From contig DATGLT010000342.1 of the NCBI GenBank assembly GCA_035294005.1, positions 1 through 50,003 of the forward strand: DNA of 50,003 nucleotides, given 5' to 3'. The DNA is from JANXQE01 sp035294005. Its GTDB lineage: Bacteria; Verrucomicrobiota; Verrucomicrobiia; Limisphaerales; UBA8199. Both the position numbers and the translations under genes were made by a program. The first letter of the stretch is position 1, and the number at the start of each line of letters is the position of its first letter. Positions 23,628 through 32,899 of the stretch are shown piece after piece. The notes beneath the pieces were generated by a model. That model had not been told where the DNA came from, made no database searches, and worked only from the letters and a program-made list of their open reading frames with translations.

Positions 23628-25022
23628 ATGACAACGACACGAGAGCATGACCTGGTGGTTATCGGTGCAGGCCCGGGAGGATACATTGCCGCCATCCGCG
23701 CCGCGCAACTAGGCCTCAATGTCGCCTGCGTGGAGGAGGTTCCCGCCCTGGGCGGCACGTGCCTTCGCATCGGGTGCATTCCCAGCAAAGCGTTGCTCGA
23801 ATCCAGCCAACGGTTTTTTGAAAGCAGGGAAAAGCTCGCCGTTCATGGGGTCCAAACTGGCGAAGTGAAGCTGGACCTGGCGACGATGCAAAAGCGCAAG
23901 GAACAAATCGTAACGACCCTGACCCGAGGCATCGAAGCGCTGTTTAAGAAGAACCGGATCACGCGATACCGCGGGCACGGGCGTCTGGATGGACTTGGTC
24001 GCGTTCTGGTGGAAGCTGAAGGGGAACTGTTGGAACTCAAGAGCAAGCACATCTTGATTGCCACGGGGAGCAAACCGGCATTGCTGCCGGGGGTCCAACT
24101 GGACGGGAATCGGATCGGCACCAGCACCGAGGCTCTCGGGTACGCTGAAGTTCCCGGCCACCTGGTCGTCATCGGCGCAGGCTATATCGGACTCGAACTC
24201 GGCTCGGTCTGGCGACGCCTGGGTTCGCAAGTCACCGTCCTGGAATACCTGGACAGGATCCTATTTGGCATGGATGCAGAAATTGCCGCTGAAGCTAAAA
24301 AGGTCTTTGAGAAACAAGGCCTGGCCTTCCGGTTTGGATGCAAAGTGACAGCGGCGCGAGTGGCGGGAGACAAATGCGTGGTGGAAATGGAAGGACAGGA
24401 ACCGGTCTCCGCGGACCGTGTGCTGGTGGCGGTGGGGCGCGTCCCCAACACCGACCATCTCGGCCTTGAAAGCGTGGGCGTTGAGTTGCACAAAAAGGGC
24501 TTCATTCCGGTCAATGACCACTTTGGCACAACTGCCGAAGGAGTGTACGCCATAGGTGACGTGATTGCAGGCCCGATGCTGGCGCACAAGGCGGAAGAAG
24601 AGGGCGTAGCTTTTGCGGAATTCCTGGTGACCGGAAAATGCCACGTGAATTATGACGCCATCGCGGGCGTGGTTTACACCGAACCCGAAATCGGTTCCGT
24701 CGGCAAGACGGAGGAGCAACTGAAAGAGGCGGGAACCCAGTATCGCAAAGGCGTTTTCCCGTTCCGGGCCAACGCGCGAGCGCGCACGCTGAACCAGGTC
24801 GAGGGCTTTGTAAAAATTCTCGCCGACGCCCGGACGGATCGCGTGCTGGGCGTGCATATTCTTGGGCCGCACGCCGGTGATCTCATCAATGAAGCCGCGA
24901 CGGCAATCGCCTTTGGGGCCAGCAGTGAAGACCTGGCTAGAACCTGCCATGTGCACCCGACTCTCGGGGAAGCCATTCGCGAAGCGGCTTTGGCCGTGGA
25001 CGGGCGCGCACTGAACATGTGA
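23628..25022 (+). CDS. lpd: Dihydrolipoyl dehydrogenase (E3)
   Basis: This 464-residue flavoprotein has the FAD motif VIGAGPGGYIAAIRAAQLG, the redox disulfide C45/C50 in GGTCLRIGCIPSK, the NAD motif VIGAGYIGLELGSVW, the second FAD motif VYAIGDV and the catalytic CHVHPTLGE His-Glu pair near the C terminus. A purine-rich AAGGCGGGGATGAG lies just before the ATG. The enzyme reoxidises the lipoamide of E2 (2-oxoacid dehydrogenases) and of the glycine cleavage H protein. It is the only E3 in the window, so it could serve both the E1-E2 operon at 7.8-11 kb and GcvP at 38-41 kb. The next gene starts within its stop codon (ATGA). Confidence 0.96.
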   Translation: MTTTREHDLVVIGAGPGGYIAAIRAAQLGLNVACVEEVPALGGTCLRIGCIPSKALLESSQRFFESREKLAVHGVQTGEVKLDLATMQKRKEQIVTTLTRGIEALFKKNRITRYRGHGRLDGLGRVLVEAEGELLELKSKHILIATGSKPALLPGVQLDGNRIGTSTEALGYAEVPGHLVVIGAGYIGLELGSVWRRLGSQVTVLEYLDRILFGMDAEIAAEAKKVFEKQGLAFRFGCKVTAARVAGDKCVVEMEGQEPVSADRVLVAVGRVPNTDHLGLESVGVELHKKGFIPVNDHFGTTAEGVYAIGDVIAGPMLAHKAEEEGVAFAEFLVTGKCHVNYDAIAGVVYTEPEIGSVGKTEEQLKEAGTQYRKGVFPFRANARARTLNQVEGFVKILADARTDRVLGVHILGPHAGDLINEAATAIAFGASSEDLARTCHVHPTLGEAIREAALAVDGRALNM

Positions 25023-26557
25023 TGACGGCAGCTCGACCGGCCATTTCATTACCGTGGGCAACGCTTTTGCTCATCGCGTTATTCGCAAACGCGCCTGCCT
25101 GGGGCGAAGATACGTCGGTCCTCCTGCAAAGACCTTGGTTCGAGGCAAGGACGCCTCATTTTCACACGTACAGCTGCGGGGTTACCCAAGAGGTCGCAAG
25201 ACTGGCGGCCAGGCTCGAGCAATTCCGGATCGCGTATGAAGCTCTCGCCGGAACGCAGGCGGTGGCTTCGCCCCCGATTCAGGTCATTGCCCTGCCCGAC
25301 CGCGATTCCCTAACGAACTTCGTTCCCCTGTATCAGGGGCAGCCGAGTCATTTAGCGGGCTTTTTTCATCGGGGCAGTGACGAAAACCTCATCGTCCTCT
25401 CGCTGGCAGAAACCGGCGGCGGGGCCCTGGAGACCATTTTCCACGAGTATGCCCACCTTCTGTTGAGGCGGAACCAGGAGTTCTGGCCCATGTGGCTCAA
25501 TGAAGGCATGGCCGATATTTACGCCACTTTCGAAGTTACCGACGACCACAGCGTGCGCATTGGAAGCGTGCAGCCCATCTATATTCACATTCTGAAGGAG
25601 CAGACATGGCTTCCATTGTCCGCCCTGTTCGCCGTGGCGCACGATTCGCCCGACTACAATGAGCGGGATCGCCAGGGGATTTTTTACGCCGAATCCTGGT
25701 TGCTGACGCATTACCTCATGGTAGGCAGCCCGGCGCACCGACAGCACTTCGGTGAACTCACGCGGCTTTTGAAAAAGGGCCAAACGCCCGAACAAGCATT
25801 CACCAATGCATTCCGAATCCCAAGCGCTGTCATGGAAAAGGAGCTTGCGGCTTATCTGAAGCAGTCTCGGTTCGATTCTCTTTCTTTGTCCGTTTCTCCA
25901 AACCTCATGACCGCCCAGCCTATGTCCACCCGGCGGGTCATTCCGCCGGAAGCCTGTTTCATCCTCGGCGATGAATTGTTGCGCGTCGGCCGGATCGAGG
26001 AAGCCGAGCCTCTGTTTCTAAGGGCCGCCCGGATTGCTCCAAACAATCCGTTTGCATATGAGGGCATGGGCTTTCTCGAAGCGCAGCGCGGCCACCATCG
26101 GGAGGCTCTCGAGAACCTGAAAGCGGCCCTGGCTCACGGTTCCAAGAGCTTCCTGGCGTACTTCCTTTGCGCCCGCGAAACCCTGATTTTAAGCGGCCCC
26201 GCTCCGGACACCTACACCCGGCTCGAAGGTGATGCGGCGGTTGACGTCAAAGAGAACCTGGAAAAGTCGCTTTCCCTGATGCCGGAATTCGGGCCCGCTC
26301 ATCATCTGCTCGGCTTTTTCGAACTGCTCCAAGGCACAGACTTGTCGGACGCAGCGCGCCATTTAAAAAAGGCGATTGACCTCGAACCGGAGAACCCGGC
26401 TTACCTGCTGACCCTTGCGCAGGTGCAACTCGCAACTCAAGACACCGGATCGGCTCGGAGCACACTGCAAGCCCTGTGCCTGCCCTACGTAGATGCGCGG
26501 CTGCGGGACCACGCCGAGGAAATGCTCAAAGATCTTGGATCGGCCGCCAAACAGTAA
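25022..26557 (+). CDS. Exported peptidase-MA-like metalloprotein with TPR repeats
   Basis: The start ATG overlaps the lpd stop (ATGA). A GTG three bases earlier is possible. A signal peptide (LLLIALFANAPAWGE) leads into a gluzincin-type domain with the zinc motif H141-E142-x-x-H145 (FHEYAHLL) and the third ligand E161 in WLNEGMADIYA, as in DUF1570/peptidase-MA-like proteins. TPR-type helices follow (about 300-500: RIEEAEPLFLRAARIAPNNP, HREALENLKAALAHG, AARHLKKAIDLEPENP). Related proteins combine a putative protease with TPR scaffolding, but substrates are unknown. Translational coupling to lpd ties its level to central metabolism. That may be incidental, as nothing in its sequence points to a role in E3 function. 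Confidence 0.83.
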   Translation: MTAARPAISLPWATLLLIALFANAPAWGEDTSVLLQRPWFEARTPHFHTYSCGVTQEVARLAARLEQFRIAYEALAGTQAVASPPIQVIALPDRDSLTNFVPLYQGQPSHLAGFFHRGSDENLIVLSLAETGGGALETIFHEYAHLLLRRNQEFWPMWLNEGMADIYATFEVTDDHSVRIGSVQPIYIHILKEQTWLPLSALFAVAHDSPDYNERDRQGIFYAESWLLTHYLMVGSPAHRQHFGELTRLLKKGQTPEQAFTNAFRIPSAVMEKELAAYLKQSRFDSLSLSVSPNLMTAQPMSTRRVIPPEACFILGDELLRVGRIEEAEPLFLRAARIAPNNPFAYEGMGFLEAQRGHHREALENLKAALAHGSKSFLAYFLCARETLILSGPAPDTYTRLEGDAAVDVKENLEKSLSLMPEFGPAHHLLGFFELLQGTDLSDAARHLKKAIDLEPENPAYLLTLAQVQLATQDTGSARSTLQALCLPYVDARLRDHAEEMLKDLGSAAKQ

Positions 26558-26577
26558 GGCAATGCTGTCTGGAAAAC

Positions 26578-28257
26578 TTACGGGCTGACGACTCGGTAGA
26601 ACCGTGCCGGGGCATGGGCGGCCGGTTGGTCGTTGAAATGGAAACTACCGTTGGTTGCGACAAACGTTCCAGCCGAACTCCAGGAAACAAGATTGCTCGA
26701 AGTCAAGACAGTGTAACTCGTCCCGGGAACCGTATTGAACGAGAACTCAAACCCGGTGCCCGGACTCCAACCGGCGCCGGTCAAATTTATACGCGCCGTG
26801 GCCGCCGGGAATGTGACCTCCCAAATGCCCTGGTCTCCGCCATATTCAATCACGTAAACCCGATTGCTGATAATTGCCGCATCGATCGGATTTGAGAACC
26901 CGCCGACAATGCGTGTGATGCGCGCCTGGTAATTAGTGCCGAGCGGGGTTAGGTCCAGGTCCACCATGTCCTGGCTGGCGTCCTTGAAAGGCCCGGCGAT
27001 GCTGTCGTCGGATGGATCACCCTGCGTCCAGCTCAGCATAAACCCATGTTCCCGGTAAGGGGGCGCCATGGAATCGGAAACATCAAAGACCAGGCCAAGG
27101 GGAGACCGGTGCGCGGTAACGGTGCTTAGGGTGCGGCCGACAGCGCTCGCGATTCTAATTGAGCCATCAGCCGGATCTCGATAGCTGTTAGCGTCCGGTC
27201 CCAGGTTGATCACCGGTTCGAAAAAATTCGTGGGCGGCGGAGGGAAAGTCGGGTCGTTTTGGTAAGTGCCGCTGGCGACGGCCACAAATCTGTGATCCAG
27301 CAACAAATCGGTGCTGGGATCGTAATTGGGAAACTGCTGCGGGTTATCGGCGCCGCCCATGCGCCACGGAAAGCCAAAGTGCAACCCCGGCCGGATCCAG
27401 TTCAGTTCGTCCGACATATCGCGGTCCGGGCCATTGTCAGTCCCAAAAAGCTCGCCGCTGGGCGAAAAACCAAGGGAAAAGGAGTTCCGGGTGCCCTCGG
27501 CAAATACGTACCCTCCGGCGCGCAACGCGGCAAGGTCGTTGGTCAGAACCAAATTGGTCACATTTAACGGAAGGCGCAGAATTTTCGCCGTAAGCCCGGT
27601 TTCGCGCAAACCCGGATACAAACCGCCGGTGGATTCAATCTCACCGTGGTCGGTCCGGGAACCGCTGTTCAAGTACAGAAACTTACCGTCCGGACTGACG
27701 GTGAGTCCGCTCATGAGATGGTCAAAAGCCGTCCTGCTTTTAGGATAGGCTTCGGTTCGAGCAAGCGTGGACCAACCCCGGCCGCCTCCCGAGGCGGGCA
27801 CCCCTTGCATGACCGTAGCAAAGGTGCTGTTGCCCGAGTTCGTGGTTGTATTGCCGACGATGTAAATCGTTCCGTCGGGTCCAATGGCCATGCCCAGCGC
27901 GCTGGTTGCGATCCCATGGTCGGCTGAGCTGTACACCTTCGTGCTGATCGAACCGTCGCCCGAGGCGAGGTTGACTTGAAAAATATCGCCATTGTCTTTG
28001 AGGTAATAGAGCTGGTTATTGCGCGGGTCTTTGGCAATTCGGGTGGAATGGGCGCCCGAACTGTTGGTCGTGTAAAGGACGAGCCGGATTTGAAGATTTG
28101 TGTCCAAGGCGACCGGCGAGGCCTGCAACGAGGCGCAGAGAATCACGGTGAAAAGTGAACCAAAGCCGAGCCGCAACGCACGTGAATTTAGAGGCAGACG
28201 CGATGACGTGTTTTGAAAACCGCGACGGCTCGCGGGCCCAAGGACGAAAGAATTCAT
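26578..28257 (-). CDS. Secreted PQQ-type sugar dehydrogenase-like beta-propeller
   Basis: The start is set at the Met of MNSFVLGPASRRG, which is preceded on the minus strand by TTGGAG at a good distance. A start at 28368 would add 37 unlikely residues. The signal segment is LGFGSLFTVILCASLQASP. The body (about 55-480) shows the glucose/sorbosone dehydrogenase propeller pattern: SALGMAIGPDGTIYIVGNT, SGLTVSPDGKFLYLNSGSR, EGTRNSFSLGFSPSGELFGTD, NGPDRDMSDELNWI and GLHFGFPWRMG. This family oxidises aldoses with PQQ. The catalytic His and calcium site cannot be placed surely from sequence alone, so enzymatic activity is unproven. The C terminus carries the module with SYTVLTSSNLVSW and ends APARFYRVVSP, as in three other secreted proteins of the window. 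Confidence 0.84.
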   Translation of the reverse strand: MNSFVLGPASRRGFQNTSSRLPLNSRALRLGFGSLFTVILCASLQASPVALDTNLQIRLVLYTTNSSGAHSTRIAKDPRNNQLYYLKDNGDIFQVNLASGDGSISTKVYSSADHGIATSALGMAIGPDGTIYIVGNTTTNSGNSTFATVMQGVPASGGGRGWSTLARTEAYPKSRTAFDHLMSGLTVSPDGKFLYLNSGSRTDHGEIESTGGLYPGLRETGLTAKILRLPLNVTNLVLTNDLAALRAGGYVFAEGTRNSFSLGFSPSGELFGTDNGPDRDMSDELNWIRPGLHFGFPWRMGGADNPQQFPNYDPSTDLLLDHRFVAVASGTYQNDPTFPPPPTNFFEPVINLGPDANSYRDPADGSIRIASAVGRTLSTVTAHRSPLGLVFDVSDSMAPPYREHGFMLSWTQGDPSDDSIAGPFKDASQDMVDLDLTPLGTNYQARITRIVGGFSNPIDAAIISNRVYVIEYGGDQGIWEVTFPAATARINLTGAGWSPGTGFEFSFNTVPGTSYTVLTSSNLVSWSSAGTFVATNGSFHFNDQPAAHAPARFYRVVSP

Positions 28258-28400
28258 AAATCTCCAAGAATAGTTGAACAAGCCGGGCGGCATATTGGCA
28301 CAGTTGCACGCCGGCCGAACTCCGGCAAACACCTGCCTCGGGAGATGCCAGGTAGGCAGGGCGAACACGTGGAAGCGAGAAAGGCCGGGAATCCGCGTCC

Positions 28401-30134
28401 TTACGACGGCCGATACGCTTTGCGGGCGGGGGGTTTTGAGGGGCCCGATCCTGCTTTAAACTGTGAGCAAGCCAATCTGGCGTCAGAAAGGAGTTGCTTC
28501 TCCTCAGGCAACAGTTTGTTTGAATCGATCAAGGCAAGGAATTCCGCCGCCTTGGTATCCCCGGCAGCGGCAAGCAATATCCCATAGTAGAAAGCCGCGG
28601 AGGGCGTTTCACGGAGCACAGCTTCGAGGGGTCGAAGCAACTCCAGAGCCTCAGCGGTGCGGCCCTGCAGGTGAAGGGAATAAGCGTAGGTTGAGGCGAT
28701 GAGCGGGTCGGCGCGTTCCCGGTGATAAAGCTCACGAGCCACTGAATGGGCTTTAGCAAGATTAATTCCCAGCAACATGGATGTGGTCGCGAAGTTGTTG
28801 CCGTTAGTTAGGTCTGCGCCGGACGGGCTGCTTTGGAGTCGTTGAGCGGATACCCGGTTCAGCCCGCGTGTGTCTCGTCCAGCCAGATAATCCTGTTCCA
28901 GTTCGTCGAGGGCCCAGCGCTCCTCTTTTGGAAATCGCCGGGCGATCGTCCAGAGCACCTCTTCACGAGAGAAACCCCATTGTTCTGCCAGGCTGAGCAG
29001 CAAATCAAGGGCACCGAGCCGATCGCCCGCCAAGCGAATCGAGACACTCCATCGGGCCGCTTGAACATTGACCTCCTGGCGACCGGCCGCCGCCCGGGAC
29101 AGCATCGCGATTTTCAAGAACTCCAATTCGCCCCACTTTTGGTTTGCGAGGAACCCTTCCAAGGCATTCCAGTCCTTTTTTGAAACGAGAAGATCCGCAT
29201 ATGCGAGGGGCATGGGCTGAACGCGGAGCGACTCGGGGCTGAGTTCGCCAAGCCATGAAAGCCCCTCGTTGGCCAGCTCGTGCTGGCCCATCCACTCACA
29301 CACGGTGAACAGGTCTACTAAGTTCGTGCCGGCGTCGGCTTGGATATTCTGCAGTTCCTGGACCATGCGGGCATGTTCGTGCTGTTGCTGTAGAACAGCC
29401 ACATATCGCAAGCGATCCTCCAATTGCGCTCCCGGCCGGGCAAGTAATCGCAGTGAAATAGCGGCCGCAGCCTCGAGATTGGTGCGCCGCAATTCGTCCA
29501 TCACGAGCCAGCGCAACGCCAAGGCTCCGAGACGCGGCCCAGCGCTCAACTCCTCTAACGATCGACGCGCCGCCGTGGCAACTGCGGCATTGGTTGATTG
29601 CAAGTCCAGCACCGCGATGTTGAGTTTGTGAAGCGGGTTCTCCGGGTCAAGCGACGCAGCTTTTGCAAAATGCCAACGAGCATCCTCCAGTCGATTCGAT
29701 TTGAGATCCAACTCGGCTGAAAGGATTTGGAATCCGGCCCTATCCTGGAGTGCGGGCTCGAGGACCCGAAGTGTTTCCCGCGCGACGCGATAAGGCGGCC
29801 GTTCAAGGCGCAGCGCGCAGGCAGCTAACCTTAGCTGGTTGGAGGATGCCGGTTGATGGTCGCACAATCGCCGCAGCCAATCGAGCAAGGCGGGCGAGCG
29901 GGACCGCTCGCAAACATCCGCCATAAGTCGGCACGCTACCGCGTTCGAAGGATCCAACCGGAGGACTTGCCGCGCGCTCAGGCTGGCGCCACCCAGGTCT
30001 CCCTTGCCGAGCAAATCACAGGCTCGCCTCAGACTTTGCGAAATCCTAAAGCGACTGTATGCAGGCCGACCAAACGCCCAGATGCATGCAACAGCAATTA
30101 GCACACCCGCCAAGGGAGGAACCAGCCTCTTCAT
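28401..30134 (-). CDS. Membrane-anchored TPR-repeat protein, unknown function
   Basis: This 577-residue protein starts with one hydrophobic segment (LVPPLAGVLIAVACIWAFG) that serves as a signal anchor or signal peptide. The rest is helical repeats of TPR/PEP type, for example GDLGGASLSARQVLRLDPSNAV and NRLEDARWHFAKAASLDPENP, with a last clear pair at GRTAEALELLRPLEAVL. It ends in a basic/proline tail. Such proteins act as scaffolds for protein complexes in the periplasm or on the membrane; no specific partner can be named. It is transcribed before the beta-propeller gene, with a 143-base gap, and behind the receiver gene at 30274, with 139 bases between. It may be its own unit. Confidence 0.8.
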   Translation of the reverse strand: MKRLVPPLAGVLIAVACIWAFGRPAYSRFRISQSLRRACDLLGKGDLGGASLSARQVLRLDPSNAVACRLMADVCERSRSPALLDWLRRLCDHQPASSNQLRLAACALRLERPPYRVARETLRVLEPALQDRAGFQILSAELDLKSNRLEDARWHFAKAASLDPENPLHKLNIAVLDLQSTNAAVATAARRSLEELSAGPRLGALALRWLVMDELRRTNLEAAAAISLRLLARPGAQLEDRLRYVAVLQQQHEHARMVQELQNIQADAGTNLVDLFTVCEWMGQHELANEGLSWLGELSPESLRVQPMPLAYADLLVSKKDWNALEGFLANQKWGELEFLKIAMLSRAAAGRQEVNVQAARWSVSIRLAGDRLGALDLLLSLAEQWGFSREEVLWTIARRFPKEERWALDELEQDYLAGRDTRGLNRVSAQRLQSSPSGADLTNGNNFATTSMLLGINLAKAHSVARELYHRERADPLIASTYAYSLHLQGRTAEALELLRPLEAVLRETPSAAFYYGILLAAAGDTKAAEFLALIDSNKLLPEEKQLLSDARLACSQFKAGSGPSKPPARKAYRPS

Positions 30135-30273
30135 TTCCTTCGGAGCTGGACATTAGATTATTGAAATCCAAGACGTCAATTCAGAAGATGATTGACGGTG
30201 AGGGCAAACCGCCTTGCCCGCGGGAATATAGCGGCAAGCCACGTCCGCTGGCATCGAGTGGCGATTCCTCTCC

Positions 30274-30780
30274 CTATTTCGTCCCCGCTTCAGGACTGGC
30301 CGAACCAGATTTGGCCGTGGCCAGCGCCGCCCCGTGGCGATTGAATCTTTCATCCAGCCAGCATTGCCGAACATCATCCAGCAACCGCACTAGATCGTCA
30401 AAGCCGTGAGGTTTGACGCGATAATCATAGACGCCGAACTGCCGGGATTTGTCCACATCGGCCTGGAGTTTAGAGGAAGTCAGGACGACAACGGGCATGG
30501 TGTCAAATTCGCTGTGGTCGCGGAGCCATTTCAAAACATCGAAGCCGTCCATCCACGGCATTTTCAAATCCAGCAGCAAAAGCCCTGGCAACGGATGTTT
30601 CTCGCGGTGCGCAAATTCGCCGGTTCCGGCGAGGTAGTCGATAGCTTCCTGGCCGTTATGAACGACGTGCAGCGGATTGGGAATACCCGCGCGATCGAAT
30701 GCGCGGCCCATCAGGAAAATGTCGTTTTCGTCGTCTTCGGCCAGAAGTATCGCTATATCGTTTAGCATGTCCTTGAACAT
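30274..30780 (-). CDS. Single-domain response regulator, Rcp1-like
   Basis: The start chosen is MFKDMLNDIAILLAEDD; the frame is open 15 codons further. The receiver has D71 in LLLLDLKMPWMDG and YRVKPHGFDD at the end. The VHNGQEAIDYLAGTG segment and long insert (EFAHREKHPLPG) are typical of the Rcp1-like receivers that pair with phytochrome-like or hybrid kinases. There is no output domain. A 30-residue disordered tail follows. No histidine kinase is adjacent, so it is an orphan. The kinase at the window start and the hybrid kinase at 11.5 kb are the nearest candidates, without direct evidence. Confidence 0.9.
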   Translation of the reverse strand: MFKDMLNDIAILLAEDDENDIFLMGRAFDRAGIPNPLHVVHNGQEAIDYLAGTGEFAHREKHPLPGLLLLDLKMPWMDGFDVLKWLRDHSEFDTMPVVVLTSSKLQADVDKSRQFGVYDYRVKPHGFDDLVRLLDDVRQCWLDERFNRHGAALATAKSGSASPEAGTK

Positions 30781-31028
30781 TGCGCGCCTGAAAACACCGC
30801 GCGTTGATAGCCGTGAATATGGCACACAAAACGAAGCAAAACAATCCGGGTTAGGATGATCGACTCGAAATTCGTTTATTTCGTCGCGCCTGGCGCTTTT
30901 TTCTTGTGCAGCCTGACGCCATTGTGAAGTCTCCCATTAAAGAACCCGTTGACGATGCCGTCTCACTCGTTCGAACCTGACTCTCCGCTGTCGCTAGCCA
31001 AGAATTAGCTCCATCGCATTTTTCTAGT

Positions 31029-32303
31029 ATGACAAGCGCAGAACTTTCGGCCGCTTTTTTTGCCCAGATGTTCGTAATTCTGCTGACGTGCAGAGTGGTC
31101 GGGGCTTTTTCACGTCGCCTGGGGCAACCTCAAGTCGTGGGCGAAATGGTCGCGGGCGTGCTCCTGGGTCCTTCCCTGCTCGGCCTGCTTTTCCCAGCTG
31201 CACAAGGAGTATTGTTCCCCAAGGATTCGTTGAAGATCCTTTACGTGGGGGCTCAACTCGGAGTTGGCCTGTACATGTTCCTGGTCGGAGTGGAATTTGA
31301 CCTGGTGACTTTTAAGAAGCGGGCTCGGAGCGCGGCCGCGGTTTCTTTTGCGGGCATGGTGGCCCCGTTTGTATTAGGCGCTGGGCTTGCCTTGGCGCTG
31401 ATCAAGGTCAAAGGGCTCTTTTCGGAAAAGGCCACTCCGTTCGAAGCGATGCTCTTTCTGGGTGCGGCCATGTCCATTACCGCGTTCCCGATGTTGGCCA
31501 GGATTATTTATGAACGAGGGTTGACGGGAACATCCCTGGGAACGCTGGCGCTTGCGGCAGGGGCTATCGGCGACGCCGGGGCCTGGTGCGTACTGGCAAT
31601 CGTGCTGGCGAGTTTTGGCGCGGGGGCCATGGTCGCCATCAAGGCGATTGGCGGCGGAGTTGTGTATGCCGTGCTCACGCTCACGATCGGCCGCAAACTG
31701 CTGATGTGGTTCAGCCGCGCGATTGAACGCGCGGGTCATCTGACCAATTCGCTCCTCGCGCTGACGCTGATGCTTTTCATGCTAGCTGTTTGGATTACCG
31801 ACAGCATAGGGATTCACGCGGTTTTCGGAGGTTTTATATTGGGCATCGCCATGCCCCGGGGCTTCTTTGCCAAGGAACTCCAGCGCCAACTTGAGCCGTT
31901 CGCTGTTGTGTTCCTGCTGCCCATGTTTTTCACATTCTCAGGCCTGAACACGAGGCTGGACATGGTCAACAGCCCGCAATTGTTGCTCATTGCCGCTTCG
32001 GTGATTGGGGCCGCATGCCTCGGCAAAGGAGCCGCCTGCTGGGCGGCCGCCCGGCTGAACGGGGAAGACAATCGCACCGCCCTGGCAGTCGGCACCTTGA
32101 TGAATTCCAGGGGCCTGATGGAACTGATTATTATCAACATCGGCTTGCAGAAAGGTGTCATTGAACCCGCGCTCTTTTCGATCATGGTGCTCATGGCCAT
32201 CGTTACCACGCTGATGACTTCACCGGTATTTGAGTGGGTATACGGCCGGCACGCCCGCAAAAGCGGCGAGTTGGACACCGCCCCGGCCGAGGTTCTCCCT
32301 TAA
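31029..32303 (+). CDS. Kef/CPA2-type cation:proton antiporter
   Basis: A 424-residue integral membrane protein with about a dozen hydrophobic segments over the whole length. It has the CPA2 start (VVGAFSRRLGQPQVVGEMVAGVLLGPS), the GVGLYMFLVGVEFD segment and the GAIGDAGAWCVLAIVLA segment, where the Asp sits in the core helix that binds the cation in this superfamily. IHAVFGGFILGIAMPRG and MNSRGLMELIIINIGLQKG are further family blocks. There is no C-terminal TrkA domain, so regulation by nucleotide or glutathione binding, as in KefB/KefC, is not expected from this gene alone. It exchanges Na+ or K+ for protons; which ion is not decidable. It is transcribed alone. Confidence 0.92.
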   Translation: MTSAELSAAFFAQMFVILLTCRVVGAFSRRLGQPQVVGEMVAGVLLGPSLLGLLFPAAQGVLFPKDSLKILYVGAQLGVGLYMFLVGVEFDLVTFKKRARSAAAVSFAGMVAPFVLGAGLALALIKVKGLFSEKATPFEAMLFLGAAMSITAFPMLARIIYERGLTGTSLGTLALAAGAIGDAGAWCVLAIVLASFGAGAMVAIKAIGGGVVYAVLTLTIGRKLLMWFSRAIERAGHLTNSLLALTLMLFMLAVWITDSIGIHAVFGGFILGIAMPRGFFAKELQRQLEPFAVVFLLPMFFTFSGLNTRLDMVNSPQLLLIAASVIGAACLGKGAACWAAARLNGEDNRTALAVGTLMNSRGLMELIIINIGLQKGVIEPALFSIMVLMAIVTTLMTSPVFEWVYGRHARKSGELDTAPAEVLP

Positions 32304-32363
32304 GCGGCAGGCAAACGGTCAGGCCCTCATCTGTGGACGAATCTCATACCAATTTGTGCCATT

Positions 32364-32392
32364 TTGACTTTCGCACTGCGGATCACTAAGCT
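32364..32392 (+). promoter_or_regulatory. Possible promoter of the hit-phoH-ybeY operon
   Basis: TTGACT, 17-base spacer, TAAGCT; the spacing is ideal but the -10 is weak. It ends six bases before the HIT start codon, so the transcript would be leaderless or nearly so. Confidence 0.3.
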
Positions 32393-32398
32393 CTTCGA

Positions 32399-32899
32399 AT
32401 GGAATCGCTGCACGCCCCCTGGCGGATCGAGTACATTCTCGCTCCCAAACCGGTGCAGACTCATAGCCTGTTCTCGCAAATCGCCCAATCCAATGACGAC
32501 GAGGCGAATTATGTGATCGGCCGCGGCCGAACCTGCTTTGCCTTACTCAATACTTATCCCTATACCGGCGGACACCTCATGGTAGTACCTTACAAACAGG
32601 TGCAGGATCTCAATGGGCTCAATGACGAGGAGTTGGCGGAGTTACTCAAACTGACGCGAAGCTGTCAGAACGCCCTGACTCGGGTCATGAAACCGCAGGG
32701 GTTCAATATCGGCGTCAACGTGGGTAAAGTCGCCGGGGCCGGAATCCAGGAGCATTTGCACATTCACGTGGTTCCCCGGTGGGAAGGGGACACCAACTTC
32801 ATGCCGGTGCTGGCTGCAACCACCGTCGTGCCCCAAGCGTTAAAGGATTTGGCAGTGCAATTGCGGGGAGCGCTGCAACAGGAGCTGCTAAAAAACTGA
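32399..32899 (+). CDS. HIT-domain nucleotide hydrolase/transferase
   Basis: A 166-residue protein with the histidine triad HLHIHVV (H119, H121, H123) in GIQEHLHIHVVPRWEGD. The front has NTYPYTGGHLMVVP, as in the Ap4A-phosphorylase-like branch of the HIT family. The middle GFNIGVNVGKVAGAG is the nucleotide-binding segment. The middle His of the triad attacks the alpha phosphate of a nucleotide and forms a nucleotidyl-enzyme intermediate. The substrate is probably a dinucleoside polyphosphate or nucleoside phosphoramidate. Its stop abuts the PhoH start codon directly, so the two are surely in one operon. Confidence 0.93.
   Translation: MESLHAPWRIEYILAPKPVQTHSLFSQIAQSNDDEANYVIGRGRTCFALLNTYPYTGGHLMVVPYKQVQDLNGLNDEELAELLKLTRSCQNALTRVMKPQGFNIGVNVGKVAGAGIQEHLHIHVVPRWEGDTNFMPVLAATTVVPQALKDLAVQLRGALQQELLKN

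Noticed and set aside
24261..25061. 266-codon minus-strand frame opposite lpd
   Set aside because: Shadow of lpd, whose motifs are complete.
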